Part shown: piece by piece, positions 47,717 to 55,449 of the stretch
Numbering within the stretch: the first letter of the stretch is position 1
Layout of the letters: each line of letters begins with the position of its first letter
Assembly: GCF_012927275.1 (NCBI RefSeq)
Contig: NZ_JABBGG010000007.1
Location: 186,001 to 250,000, forward strand
DNA: 64,000 nucleotides
Direction: 5' to 3'
Origin: Massilia polaris
Lineage (GTDB): Bacteria > Pseudomonadota > Gammaproteobacteria > Burkholderiales > Burkholderiaceae_D
Position numbers and translations under genes: made by a program
Notes under the pieces: model-generated
What the model saw: only the letters and a program-made list of their open reading frames with translations
Told to the model about the DNA's origin: nothing
Database searches by the model: none

Positions 47717-48124
47717 TCATGTTGATTTGCCCTTGCTGCCGCCCGGCGGTCCTTGCACAAGGTGTCCTCCTTCGCCTTCCCACTTCGCCACTTCGGCTTG
47801 CTCCTCGTAGCCGGGTGGCCGGTAGACACTGGTCCTCTGCACTGCCTCGTCGATATCCGTGGGGGTGAGCAGGACAGTCGTTTTGCACGTGGTCACGCCG
47901 GCAGCGTTGACCCTGATGGCGAGCGCCGCGGCAGCGGCGTTGTCGGGAAGATCGCCAATGATGAAGACGTCCTGGTCACCGAAGGCGTAATAAAAAGCTT
48001 CAACAGCCCCGCCCAGGGACTTGAATAACTCATCAACCGCGCCACGGCGCCGGGTTCCGCCTTCCTTGATCAGGCCGTTCAGGCCTTCGCTGAGATAGCT
48101 GGCTTCAAATAGAAATTTTGGCAT
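47717..48124 (-). CDS. GYD domain protein
   Basis: Soluble protein of 135 aa with a GYD-type (ferredoxin-like) domain: MPKFLFEASYLSEGLNGLIKEGG at the start, then EAFYYAFGDQDVFIIGDLPD and AAALAIRVNAAGVTTCKTTVLLTP. These proteins resemble dimeric alpha-beta barrel enzymes, but have no assigned reaction. An AAGGAG ribosome site before the ATG at 48124 decides the start against 48184. The C-terminal ~30 residues are Gly/Pro-rich and probably disordered. Confidence 0.85.
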   Translation of the reverse strand: MPKFLFEASYLSEGLNGLIKEGGTRRRGAVDELFKSLGGAVEAFYYAFGDQDVFIIGDLPDNAAAAALAIRVNAAGVTTCKTTVLLTPTDIDEAVQRTSVYRPPGYEEQAEVAKWEGEGGHLVQGPPGGSKGKST

Positions 48125-48306
48125 TTCAATCTCCTTCCAGTGGGCAATGTCTAACGGGGACATCACCCTGATCGGTGAGGGCATGCCCGATAGTGAGTAT
48201 GCACCTCAATTTTGAGATTGGAGCCAGCGTGGGGTGCGGTGTTGTGCGTTTGGCGGTGAAGCCGCGTTCACGGGTTGCGGGCGGGGCCGGCTGCCGTCGT
48301 GCAAGT

Positions 48307-48723
48307 TCAGGTGCGGACGGTGACGATTGTCGCCTGCATGATCGCAACCAGTTTGGAGCCGCTCCCGGTGAAGGCGTGGACTTCGCCTGTGCAGACCGTC
48401 AGGAGCTTGCCCGAACTTTGCACTTTGCCGATGGCCACAAAGCGTACACCGATCGCGGGCCGAACGAAATTGACCTTGAATTCGGCGGTGACGACCTCGG
48501 CGCCTGCCGGGGCTTTGGTCAACGCTGCATAGCCGCAGGCATTGTCGACGATGCTGGTGATGGCGCCGGCGTGGATGTAGCCGTGCTGCTGCGAAAGCTG
48601 GGCAGAGAAGGGAAGCGCGATGTGGACTTCGCCGTCTTCGACCGAGACAAGCTCTGCGCCTAGCGTTGTCATCAGGCCCTGGAGTTTGAAACTGGCGGCG
48701 ATGCGGTCGTGAAGTTCACTCAT
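48307..48723 (-). CDS. PaaI-family hotdog thioesterase
   Basis: Acyl-CoA thioesterase of the PaaI/YbgC hotdog group (138 aa). Seen: LGAELVSVEDGEVHIALPFSAQ, the active-site helix region QQHGYIHAGAITSIVDNACGYAAL (with the conserved His-Gly-Gly/Ala loop), and VTAEFKVNFVRPA. The substrate is unknown, and PaaI enzymes hydrolyse aryl- or acyl-CoA esters. The ATG at 48723 follows AAGG and is preferred over 48765. Not linked to a phenylacetate operon in this window. Confidence 0.88.
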   Translation of the reverse strand: MSELHDRIAASFKLQGLMTTLGAELVSVEDGEVHIALPFSAQLSQQHGYIHAGAITSIVDNACGYAALTKAPAGAEVVTAEFKVNFVRPAIGVRFVAIGKVQSSGKLLTVCTGEVHAFTGSGSKLVAIMQATIVTVRT

Positions 48724-48787
48724 GGTGCTAAACCTTCGTCGTTGGTTTGTTGACTGTGGTGGCAACCCCTTGCGTCGACCACCAAAA

Positions 48788-48821
48788 ACAAAAAAGCAGT
48801 TACGATTTCTCGTAACTGCTT
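48788..48821 (-). terminator. Rho-independent terminator of tRNA-Lys
   Basis: Perfect 12-bp stem AAGCAGTTACGA/TCGTAACTGCTT (48794-48805 with 48810-48821) with loop of four, followed on the minus strand by a T run. It lies about 20 nt beyond the tRNA 3' end. Confidence 0.9.
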
Positions 48822-48841
48822 CATTGCTTACTGCGCATTCG

Positions 48842-48917
48842 TGGTAGGCCGTGCGGGATTCGAACCTGCGACCAACGGATTAAAAGTCCGCTGCTCTACC
48901 AGCTGAGCTAACGACCC
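48842..48917 (-). tRNA. tRNA-Lys (anticodon TTT)
   Basis: A 76-nt tRNA with standard cloverleaf: D-arm region GTTAGCTCAGCTGGTAGAGC, anticodon loop CTTTTAA (anticodon TTT at 48882-48884), T-arm GGTTCGAATCC and a genomically encoded CCA. The acceptor pair 1-72 reads G-T. It decodes AAA and AAG. It has its own promoter and terminator and lies between the Tol-Pal operon and the PaaI gene. Confidence 0.97.
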
Positions 48918-48929
48918 GAAAGAAGCAAG

Positions 48930-48958
48930 ATTATAGGGGCCCCTGGCGATCCTGTCAA
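48930..48958 (-). promoter_or_regulatory. Consensus sigma-70 promoter of tRNA-Lys
   Basis: On the minus strand TTGACA (48953-48958) and TATAAT (48930-48935) are separated by exactly 17 nt, a perfect match in both hexamers and spacing. The tRNA 5' end is 12 nt after the -10, so leader processing is short. A strong promoter fits a stable RNA gene. Confidence 0.93.
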
Positions 48959-48989
48959 ATGCAGGAAACCACAAACTCCCCATTTTTTC

Positions 48990-49751
48990 TTACTTCAGTG
49001 CAGCTAAACGGCTCTTGGCGGTCTGCGCGGCAGGGGAGCCAGGATACTTCGATACCAGCGCCTGCAGCGCCTTTTTGGCGTTCTTGGTGTCGTTCAGCTC
49101 GATGTAGTTGCTGGCGATGTTGAGCATCGCGTCAGGCGCCTTGGCGCTGGCCTTGTAGGTCGCGGCGACCACCTGTTGCGCTGCGATCGCCTTCTTGTAG
49201 TCGCGCAACGCGTAGTAGGCGGTGCCGAGCGAGTACTGGGCGTTGGCGGCGTAAGCCGACTCTGGATGGCGGCGTACGAACTCCGACAACGCGGCTGCGG
49301 CGCCCTTGTAGTCGCCACCGGTGAGCAGCGCCAGTGCGGCTTCGTAATCCTGCTGTTCGGTCGGCGCGACCGCGGCTTGCTCGCCGTCGATGGTGACCTG
49401 GCGCGGCTCGAGCTTCTTGATACGCGCGTCGATGTCGGCGTACAGGTCCTTCTGGTTTTTCTGGATGTTGGCCAGTTCGTTGGCCAGCACTTCAATCTGT
49501 CCGCGCAGGCGGGCGATTTCCTGCAGCGTTTGTTCGTGGCGGTTCAGGCTTTCGAGCGCGGCGGTCTTGTCGGACTTGGTCTCGAGGCGGGCGTTAACGT
49601 CGCGGGCCAGGTTGTCGACCTTGGTGCGCAGTTCGAGGATGGCGCGGCGCGCTTCATCGTCGTCGAGCAGGCCGGCCGACGCTTGCAGCGGCAGCAGGGC
49701 GGCGAACACGAGGCCGGCGGCGGCCAGGCGGGATTTGGAAAATGTAATCAT
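48990..49751 (-). CDS. cpoB: Tol-Pal system protein YbgF/CpoB
   Basis: Periplasmic protein (253 aa), last gene of the Tol-Pal operon, which coordinates peptidoglycan synthesis with outer membrane constriction during division. Signal peptide (MITFSKSRLAAAGLVFAALLPLQASA), an N-terminal coiled coil (about 30-110), and a C-terminal TPR region (DYEAALALLTGGDYKGAAAAL, SAYAANAQYSLGTAYYALRDY, AKAPDAMLNIASNYIELNDTK). TPR units bind TolA. It follows pal after 142 nt, the longest gap of the cluster. Confidence 0.94.
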   Translation of the reverse strand: MITFSKSRLAAAGLVFAALLPLQASAGLLDDDEARRAILELRTKVDNLARDVNARLETKSDKTAALESLNRHEQTLQEIARLRGQIEVLANELANIQKNQKDLYADIDARIKKLEPRQVTIDGEQAAVAPTEQQDYEAALALLTGGDYKGAAAALSEFVRRHPESAYAANAQYSLGTAYYALRDYKKAIAAQQVVAATYKASAKAPDAMLNIASNYIELNDTKNAKKALQALVSKYPGSPAAQTAKSRLAALK

Positions 49752-49893
49752 GATCGTGACTCTTTCAAAAACCGGGTGTCGAATCTGTACTGCTTGCTTG
49801 GCAAGGGCAGGGTTCTGCCGCTTGCGCCGGGCCCTACAATAACACGGGGCGCAAGCGCCCCGTTGTGTATCTCTACGGTACCGCGGTCAGATA

Positions 49894-50412
49894 TTAATAG
49901 ACGATGTCTGAACGACGGTTTTCCGACCATGCCGCTTCGGTCGAACCGCTTGCTTTTGGCTTTTCTTCGCCCAGCGATACGGCTTCCATCTGCGACTCGG
50001 CTACGCCCAGTGCTGCCATCGACTTGCGAACAGCTTCAGCACGCTTCTGGCCCAGCGCCAGGTTGTACTCGGTGCCGCCGCGTTCGTCGGTGTTACCCTG
50101 GATCAGGATCTTGCGTTCCTTGTTCTTGTTCAGGTAGCCGGAGTGGTTCTGGACAATTGGCTGGCCGTCTTCACGCACAACGTAGCTGTCGTAGTCGAAG
50201 TAAACGCTACGGTTTGCCAGAACGCCTTTTGGGTCGTTCAGTGGGTCAACCGAGCCGGTCTCGACTGGACGAACGTCACGGGTGTCGGTCACTGGCGCTG
50301 CTTCTGGTGCGCGCTCGACGACTGGAGCGTCGTTCAGTTTGACTGGCGAGCTGCAAGCTGCGAGCAGGGCGGCGCTCGTGATGATGAAGGCTACGCTTTT
50401 AATATTGCGCAT
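49894..50412 (-). CDS. pal: Peptidoglycan-associated lipoprotein Pal
   Basis: Outer-membrane lipoprotein (172 aa) that binds peptidoglycan and TolB. Signal and lipobox LLAAC, a short Pro/Val linker, then the OmpA-like peptidoglycan-binding domain with SVYFDYDSYVVRED, QGNTDERGGTEYNLALGQKR and the C-terminal NRRSDIVY. It keeps the Asp and Arg that bind diaminopimelate (TDERG...GQKRA). It lies 31 nt downstream of tolB in the tol operon. Confidence 0.96.
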   Translation of the reverse strand: MRNIKSVAFIITSAALLAACSSPVKLNDAPVVERAPEAAPVTDTRDVRPVETGSVDPLNDPKGVLANRSVYFDYDSYVVREDGQPIVQNHSGYLNKNKERKILIQGNTDERGGTEYNLALGQKRAEAVRKSMAALGVAESQMEAVSLGEEKPKASGSTEAAWSENRRSDIVY

Positions 50413-50443
50413 GATTTTTCTCCTGATCGGGGGGGGTTAAAAA

Positions 50444-51706
50444 TTACTTCATGAAGGGACCCCAGTTGGGCTCCCTGATGTTTCCTGCTTGGGTTGTTAA
50501 GCGCTGCTTGACGCGTCCATCGACCGAGACCACGGCGAGTGACGTGCGTCCCCCTCCCTTGGTCGCATACATGATGTACTTGCCGTTTGGCGAAAAACTC
50601 GGTTCAGTGGCCGACTCGGCCAGGCGGATTTCCTGGCCGCTGGCCAGGTCCATGGCATACAACGAGAAGCCGTTACGCTGCGAGACCCAGGCCAGCGTCT
50701 TGCCGTCCGAGGAAACGCGCGGGCTGATGTTGTAGCTGCCGTTAAAGGTGACACGCGATGCGGCGCCGCCATTGGCGCTCATGCGATAGATCTGCGGGCC
50801 GCCGCTGCGGTCGCTCGTGAAGTAGATTTGCTGGCCGTCAGCCGACCATTGCGGCTCGGTGTCGATGCCGTTGCTGTTCGACAGGCGGCGCAGTCCGCCA
50901 CCGTCGGCGTTGACGCTGTACACCTGGGTATGGCCGTCCTTGGACAGCGACACCGCCAGCTTGGAGCCGTCGGGCGACCACGATGGGGCCGAGTTGCTGC
51001 CTTTTTCGTTGACCACGATCTTGCGGCCGCCGGTGACGAGGTTCTGCACGTAGATGACCGGCTTGCGTTTCTCGAACGATACGTAGGCGACCTTGGTGCC
51101 GTCCGGCGACCACGACGGCGAGATGATCGGTTCGTTCGAGCGCACGGCGACCTGCACGCCTTCGCCATCGGCGTCGGCGATTTCAAGGCGGTAGTCCTTG
51201 GCGGAGCGGTTCTCGTTGACGTAGGCGATGCGGGTCGCGAAGGCGCCGCGGGTGCCGGTCATTTTTTCGTAGATGTCGTCGGCGATCTTGTGGGCCGCCA
51301 GGCGCGCGTAACGCGGCGTCGGGGTCTGGCCGAGGGTCGACAGTTCCGACGACTTGATGGTGTCGAGCAGTTTGTAGCGGACGTTGAAGCTGCCGTTGGC
51401 GAGCTTCTGCACGCTGCCGACCACGACGGCGTCGGCGCCGCGCGATTTCCACTGGCCGTAGTCGATCGGCGAGGTGTCCGACAGCACGGTGCCGGCATCG
51501 ATTACCTTGAACACGCCGCTGCGCTCGAGGTCGGCCTTGATGATGGCCGACATTTGCGCCGGCGCGACGCCTTCGTCGGCGAACGTGGCGACGGCGATAG
51601 GGATCTGGCCGCTGCTGACGCCGGCGATCTCAACTTTGAGCTGGGCATTCGCGCTGGCACCGACAACGACGGCGGCGCTGAAAAACAGGTAACTGATTTT
51701 TTTCAT
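50444..51706 (-). CDS. tolB: Periplasmic beta-propeller protein TolB
   Basis: Periplasmic component (420 aa) of the Tol-Pal system that connects Pal to TolA. It has a signal peptide (MKKISYLFFSAAVVVGASANA), an N-terminal alpha/beta domain (about 25-160) and C-terminal WD-like propeller blades with repeats such as SPSWSPDGTKVAYVS, APSWSPDGSKLAVSLS and EPQWSADGQQIYFTSDRSG. Full length for the family. It is 38 nt after tolA. Confidence 0.96.
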   Translation of the reverse strand: MKKISYLFFSAAVVVGASANAQLKVEIAGVSSGQIPIAVATFADEGVAPAQMSAIIKADLERSGVFKVIDAGTVLSDTSPIDYGQWKSRGADAVVVGSVQKLANGSFNVRYKLLDTIKSSELSTLGQTPTPRYARLAAHKIADDIYEKMTGTRGAFATRIAYVNENRSAKDYRLEIADADGEGVQVAVRSNEPIISPSWSPDGTKVAYVSFEKRKPVIYVQNLVTGGRKIVVNEKGSNSAPSWSPDGSKLAVSLSKDGHTQVYSVNADGGGLRRLSNSNGIDTEPQWSADGQQIYFTSDRSGGPQIYRMSANGGAASRVTFNGSYNISPRVSSDGKTLAWVSQRNGFSLYAMDLASGQEIRLAESATEPSFSPNGKYIMYATKGGGRTSLAVVSVDGRVKQRLTTQAGNIREPNWGPFMK

Positions 51707-51744
51707 GGTTCCGTTCTATCCAGGTTCGTGGTTCCGACAAAGCC

Positions 51745-52626
51745 TCAGTCGAGGTCCTTCATCGAGAATCCGATTTCAAGTGTTCGCTCTACCGTACCAT
51801 CTTTCTTCTTTGGCAGTGGTGACGATTTGATAATGCCTTTTTCAACGGCATCGTCAAACGAAGGCACGCCACTGCTCTTGATCTTGCGTGCGGAGATGAT
51901 CTCGCCGGTCGGCAGTTGCTCGACCTTGAAGACCGCGCGCGGGTTGCCCGGCACATCGGTACTGCCCAGGAAAGTCGTGTTGCTCTTGACCTTCGCCGTG
52001 ATGCTGGCGGTGTAGCCGCTGTCGATGCGCGGGGCGGTCGACTTGGCGGCGGTGCCGCTGGTGCCCATCCCGGCGATGCTGCGCATGTCGGCTTCGCGAA
52101 TTTCTTTACGAAGTTTTTCAGCTGCGACTTTCGCTTTTTTATCCGCCTCTTCCTTTTTCTTCTTGTCTGCCAGTTCCTGCTTCTTCTTGTCGTCTTCTTC
52201 CAGCTTGCGGGCCTTCTCGTCGGCGAGCTTTTTCTCGGCCGCTTCCTTTTCCTTGCGTTCCTTCAGTTCCTTGGCGCGAAGGATCGCCTTTTCGAGCGCG
52301 ATATCGGGCGGCTTCGGCGTTGCTTCCACTTCCGGCGGTCGTTCGACCGGTTGCGGCGGCTCCGGCTCGACCTTCGGTTCCGGCGCAGGTTCCGGCGCAG
52401 GTTCCGGCGCAGGTTCCGGCGGCGGGGCGGCCGACTGTACCTTCATGTTCCACACTTCCGCCTCGACCGCGACCGGCGGAGTGCTCTGCCAGCTCACGCC
52501 CGCCCACAGGAACAGCAGCAGGCCGGCATGCACCAGTGCCGCGAGGGTTAGCGCACCCCAGCGGCTTGGTTCCGGTGGCAGCCGGTATGGCGTGCTGTCG
52601 AGGGCAGCAGGGTTTATCGTGGACAT
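51745..52626 (-). CDS. tolA: Cell envelope integrity protein TolA
   Basis: Inner-membrane protein (293 aa) spanning the periplasm. One N-terminal membrane anchor (ALTLAALVHAGLLLFLWAGV), a Pro/Glu-rich segment with a 12-bp tandem repeat that encodes PEPA units, a long charged Lys/Glu/Ala helix (about 95-180), and the C-terminal TolA domain (PGNPRAVFKVEQLPTGEIISARKIKSSG, PSFDDAVEKGII) that contacts Pal/TolB. TolQ and TolR energise it. The sequence after the helix is the TonB-like fold. Confidence 0.95.
   Translation of the reverse strand: MSTINPAALDSTPYRLPPEPSRWGALTLAALVHAGLLLFLWAGVSWQSTPPVAVEAEVWNMKVQSAAPPPEPAPEPAPEPAPEPKVEPEPPQPVERPPEVEATPKPPDIALEKAILRAKELKERKEKEAAEKKLADEKARKLEEDDKKKQELADKKKKEEADKKAKVAAEKLRKEIREADMRSIAGMGTSGTAAKSTAPRIDSGYTASITAKVKSNTTFLGSTDVPGNPRAVFKVEQLPTGEIISARKIKSSGVPSFDDAVEKGIIKSSPLPKKKDGTVERTLEIGFSMKDLD
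52376..52420 (-). repeat. 12-bp tandem repeat in tolA
   Basis: Nearly four copies of GGTTCCGGCGCA head to tail. Being a multiple of three, copy-number changes add or remove Pro-Glu-Pro-Ala units in TolA without shifting the frame. Confidence 0.85.
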
Positions 52627-52636
52627 TGTTGCTTCA

Positions 52637-53071
52637 TCACTTAGTCGCGAGCCCGACCCGGTCGATGCCCATTTTCTTGGCTTCGGAAATCAGCTGGATC
52701 ACGTCGTCGTACTTGCTCTCGCGGTCGCCCGAGATCATGACAGGGTAGTCCGGATTCTCCTCATGCAGCGCGCGCAGGCGGCGCAGGACGGCGGCGCGGT
52801 CAGGCGCCTGTTCCGCCGCGACCGGGTTCCTGCCGTTGACGCCGATGCTCAGGCTGGTGTCGGGTTTGAGCACGATCTGGATGTAATCGTCCGGCGGCGC
52901 GGCGGATCGCTCGGCGCTTGGCAGGTTGATCACGTTCGGATCGTTGGTCTGCGGCACCGCCATGAAAATGATCAGCAACACCAGCATCACGTCGATGTAA
53001 GGAACGACGTTGATTTCCGACTTGAACTTGCGTCCGCGTCCGCCGCGCAGGCTGCTGGAGAATGAAGCCAT
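52637..53071 (-). CDS. tolR: Tol-Pal system protein TolR (ExbD family)
   Basis: Inner-membrane protein of 144 aa with one N-terminal membrane segment after a short cytosolic tail (FKSEINVVPYIDVMLVLLIIFM, with the functional Asp) and a periplasmic domain (VDVMLVLL-type region, DYPVMISGDRESKYDDVIQL). It forms with TolQ the proton channel that drives TolA. It is 15 nt after tolQ and 10 nt before tolA, so co-translation is likely. Confidence 0.95.
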   Translation of the reverse strand: MASFSSSLRGGRGRKFKSEINVVPYIDVMLVLLIIFMAVPQTNDPNVINLPSAERSAAPPDDYIQIVLKPDTSLSIGVNGRNPVAAEQAPDRAAVLRRLRALHEENPDYPVMISGDRESKYDDVIQLISEAKKMGIDRVGLATK

Positions 53072-53086
53072 GGTCTGCCTCTTCGC

Positions 53087-53770
53087 TTAACGGGACTGGC
53101 GTTGCAGGATGTTCGAGAACTCTTCAACGAAGCTCTCGAAACGGATCGCAAGGCGGTCGATGTCGTGGGTGAAGCGGTTGTAGGCGACGACCGCAGGGAT
53201 CGCGGCGAACAGGCCGATGGCGGTGGCGATCAGCGCTTCGGCGATGCCGGGGGCGACAGTGGCGAGGGTTGCCTGCTGCACGCTGGCCAGGCCGCGGAAC
53301 GCGTTCATGATGCCCCACACGGTGCCGAGCAGGCCGATGTACGGCGACACCGAACCGACCGACGCCAGGAAGTTCAGGTGCGAGTCGAGGCCGTCGATTT
53401 CACGCTGGAACGCGGCGCGCATGGCGCGGCGGGCGCCATCGAGCACTGCGCCGACGTCGAGCGACTCGCGCGATGCGGCCTTGCCTTTGACGAACTCGCC
53501 CATGCCGGCTTCGAAGATGCGGGCCAGCGCGCCGCTCTGGTCGCGGTTGCTGCTGGCGCTCTGGTGCAGGGTGTGCAGGTTGCCGCCGGCCCAGAAGCTG
53601 CGTTCGAACTGCTCGGTCTGGCGGCGGGCCGCGCGGATCGCGAACATTTTGCGGAAGATATAAGTCCAGCTAACGAGCGAGAGGCCCAGCAGCAACGCCA
53701 TGATCAGCTGCACAATCAGGTGCGCATTGCTGATCAGCGCGAGGAAGGAAAGGTCTTGGGCTGGATTCAT
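53087..53770 (-). CDS. tolQ: Tol-Pal system proton channel subunit TolQ
   Basis: Inner-membrane MotA/TolQ/ExbB family protein (227 aa) with three hydrophobic segments: near residues 15-38 (LIVQLIMALLLGLSLVSWTY), 133-160 (ASVGSVSPYIGLLGTVWGIM) and 166-190 (LIATAIGLFAAIPAVVAYN). It keeps the conserved Thr in the third segment (IATAIGLFAAIPAVVAY). It works with TolR as the motor for TolA. It is 30 nt after ybgC. Confidence 0.95.
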   Translation of the reverse strand: MNPAQDLSFLALISNAHLIVQLIMALLLGLSLVSWTYIFRKMFAIRAARRQTEQFERSFWAGGNLHTLHQSASSNRDQSGALARIFEAGMGEFVKGKAASRESLDVGAVLDGARRAMRAAFQREIDGLDSHLNFLASVGSVSPYIGLLGTVWGIMNAFRGLASVQQATLATVAPGIAEALIATAIGLFAAIPAVVAYNRFTHDIDRLAIRFESFVEEFSNILQRQSR

Positions 53771-53800
53771 TGGATAAGTGTCTTGTGTATGTGTAATGGG

Positions 53801-54217
53801 TCAGGCGGCACGCATTTTAGCAGCCGTAGCGTCCGGCAGCGAGCGCGGACGCAAGGTGGCGGCATCGACGCAGCCCACTTTGACGCTGGCCGAGGTCAGC
53901 AGCGTGTCGCCGCACCAGGCCTGCTGGACGAAACTGACCGACGCGCGGCCCAGTTTTTCGATGCTCAGCGTTAAGTTTAGTACATCATCGAGTCTGGCTG
54001 GCGCGTGATAGTCCACGCTGGCGCTCTTGACGACGAACATGGCCCCATCCTGATTCAGCAAATCCTGCTGCGACACGCCCGCCGCGCGCAGCCACTCAGT
54101 GCGCGCGCGCTCGAAAAACTTCAGGTAATTGGCGTAGAAAACAATGCCGCCGGCGTCCGTGTCTTCGTAGTACACCCGGACGGTCCAGGTAAATGCTGAG
54201 GGCATTTCAGTTGTCAT
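53801..54217 (-). CDS. ybgC: Tol-Pal associated acyl-CoA thioesterase YbgC
   Basis: Hotdog-fold thioesterase of 138 aa, first gene of the tol operon. It shows the family Asp motif VYYEDTDAGGIVFYANYLKFFERARTEWL in part (EDTDAGGIVFYANYLKF) and a C-terminal CGDTLLTSASVKVGCVD. YbgC hydrolyses short-chain or acyl-CoA thioesters and is tied to membrane lipid metabolism at the Tol site. Start at the first Met is the family norm, and a second Met lies four codons later. Confidence 0.93.
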   Translation of the reverse strand: MTTEMPSAFTWTVRVYYEDTDAGGIVFYANYLKFFERARTEWLRAAGVSQQDLLNQDGAMFVVKSASVDYHAPARLDDVLNLTLSIEKLGRASVSFVQQAWCGDTLLTSASVKVGCVDAATLRPRSLPDATAAKMRAA

Positions 54218-54285
54218 AAGTGAATTTGGGCAACATTTTAGCCTATTTATCAGGCGTTATGTACTAAAGCGTACACATATCACCT

Positions 54286-54328
54286 TCGGGGTCCGTCCCC
54301 GGGGACAGACCCCGGGGACGGACCCCGA
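54286..54328. repeat. Dispersed hairpin repeat, copy 2
   Basis: Perfect 19-bp arms (54286-54304 with 54310-54328) around loop ACAGA. The core is the reverse complement of copy 1 at 31435-31483. It lies between ybgC and ydfG, outside coding sequence. Confidence 0.9.
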
Positions 54329-54366
54329 TGGAGGCGCCATGGAATTGCTTTGGACGCCGGAAGGAT

Positions 54367-55113
54367 TTAGCTGCGCTTGATGTTGAACGGCGCGAATCCC
54401 TGGCAGGTCGGCATCAGTTCGATGCTGTTGACGTTGATGTGCGGCGGCAGCGTGGCGATCCAGTACGCGGTCGCGGCAATATCGGCTGCGGTCAGCGGCG
54501 TCGTGCCTTCGTAGACTTTGGCCGCGGCGGCGTCGTCGCCCTTGAAGCGGACGTTCGAGAACTCGGTGCCGCCGCACAGGCCGGGCGCGAGGTTGGTCGC
54601 GCGTACGCCCGTGCCGGCCAGGTCGGCGCGCAGGTTCAGCGTGAATTGCTCGACGAAGGCCTTGGTCGCGCCGTAGACGTTGCCGCCCGGGTAAGGGTAG
54701 TGGCCGGCCACCGAGCCAAGATTGATGACCAGGCCGCTGCCGCGCTCGACCATGGCCGGGAGCAGCGCGCGCGTCAGGCGAACCAGGCCGGTGCAGTTGG
54801 TGCCGATCATGGTTTCCCAGTCTTCCAGCGGCGCTTCATGCGCAGGCTTGGTGCCGAGCGCGAGCCCGGCGTTGTTGATCAGGACGTCGACCTGGCGCCA
54901 CGATTGCGGCAGCAGCGCCAGCGCATCGGCGATCGATGCCGGGTCGGTGACGTCGAGCTCGATCGGCAGGGCGGCTTCTCCCAGTTCGGCGGCCAGCGCT
55001 TTGAGCCGGTCGGTGCGTCGCGCGCTGATCACAACCTGATGGCCGTTTTTAACGAAGATTCGCGCCATTTCGGCGCCGAAGCCGGAGGAGGCGCCAGTGA
55101 TAAATACGATCAT
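54367..55113 (-). CDS. ydfG: NADP-dependent 3-hydroxy acid dehydrogenase YdfG (SDR)
   Basis: Short-chain dehydrogenase of 248 aa. It aligns closely with E. coli YdfG in MIVFITGASSGFGAEMAR, the NNAGLALG block, EDWETMIGTN, the catalytic Tyr/Lys in YGATKAFVEQFTLNLR, and GGTEFSNVRFKGDDA. YdfG oxidises L-allo-threonine and 3-hydroxy acids with NADP and detoxifies malonic semialdehyde. The cofactor glycine motif TGASSGFG starts at residue 6. The ATG at 55113 with AGGA upstream is preferred over 55215. Confidence 0.93.
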   Translation of the reverse strand: MIVFITGASSGFGAEMARIFVKNGHQVVISARRTDRLKALAAELGEAALPIELDVTDPASIADALALLPQSWRQVDVLINNAGLALGTKPAHEAPLEDWETMIGTNCTGLVRLTRALLPAMVERGSGLVINLGSVAGHYPYPGGNVYGATKAFVEQFTLNLRADLAGTGVRATNLAPGLCGGTEFSNVRFKGDDAAAAKVYEGTTPLTAADIAATAYWIATLPPHINVNSIELMPTCQGFAPFNIKRS

Positions 55114-55202
55114 GATGAGTGTCCTGAAGGGAGGTGAGCTGCTTCGATTGTAGCCGAACTGGCTATATAAGCTTGAATCCCCCTTGTTTGCGTTGCCATT
55201 CC

Positions 55203-55231
55203 TTGCCCTAATCAACGACTTAACTTACAAT
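55203..55231 (+). promoter_or_regulatory. Probable sigma-70 promoter of glyA
   Basis: TTGCCC (55203-55208) and TACAAT (55226-55231) are 17 nt apart. A start near 55238 would place the riboswitch at the very 5' end of the transcript. Confidence 0.65.
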
Positions 55232-55246
55232 TTGGCCTCCATTTCG

Positions 55247-55350
55247 TCTCACATGACTGGCGAAAAACCGCGGCATCCCGTGCCGGTCGGTGAAAGGTGG
55301 GCATCCACCGGGGAATGTGAGATTTCATTAGCCGTTCGCCTGGGCAGCCC
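55247..55350 (+). ncRNA. ZTP (pfl motif) riboswitch upstream of glyA
   Basis: The outer helix TCTCACAT/ATGTGAGA (55247-55254 with 55315-55322) encloses the conserved ACTGGCGAAA (55255-55264), the GGTGGGCATCCACCGGGGA stem-loop (55298-55314), and is followed by the CGCCTGGGCA loop (55337-55346). These are the hallmarks of the pfl motif, which binds the folate-stress signal ZMP/ZTP and controls one-carbon and purine genes such as glyA. A stem GGGCAGCC/GGCTGCC (55342-55349 with 55371-55377) followed by TTTT could be the switching terminator. Exact ends are estimated. Confidence 0.88.
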
Positions 55351-55449
55351 GCGATGGAAGCGCGCGACGAGGCTGCCTGCCGTTTTCCGGCCCCTCATTC
55401 GATCCAAAATCAGCCAGGTGCCACGCACCGTTATCGATTGGAGTTTCTC

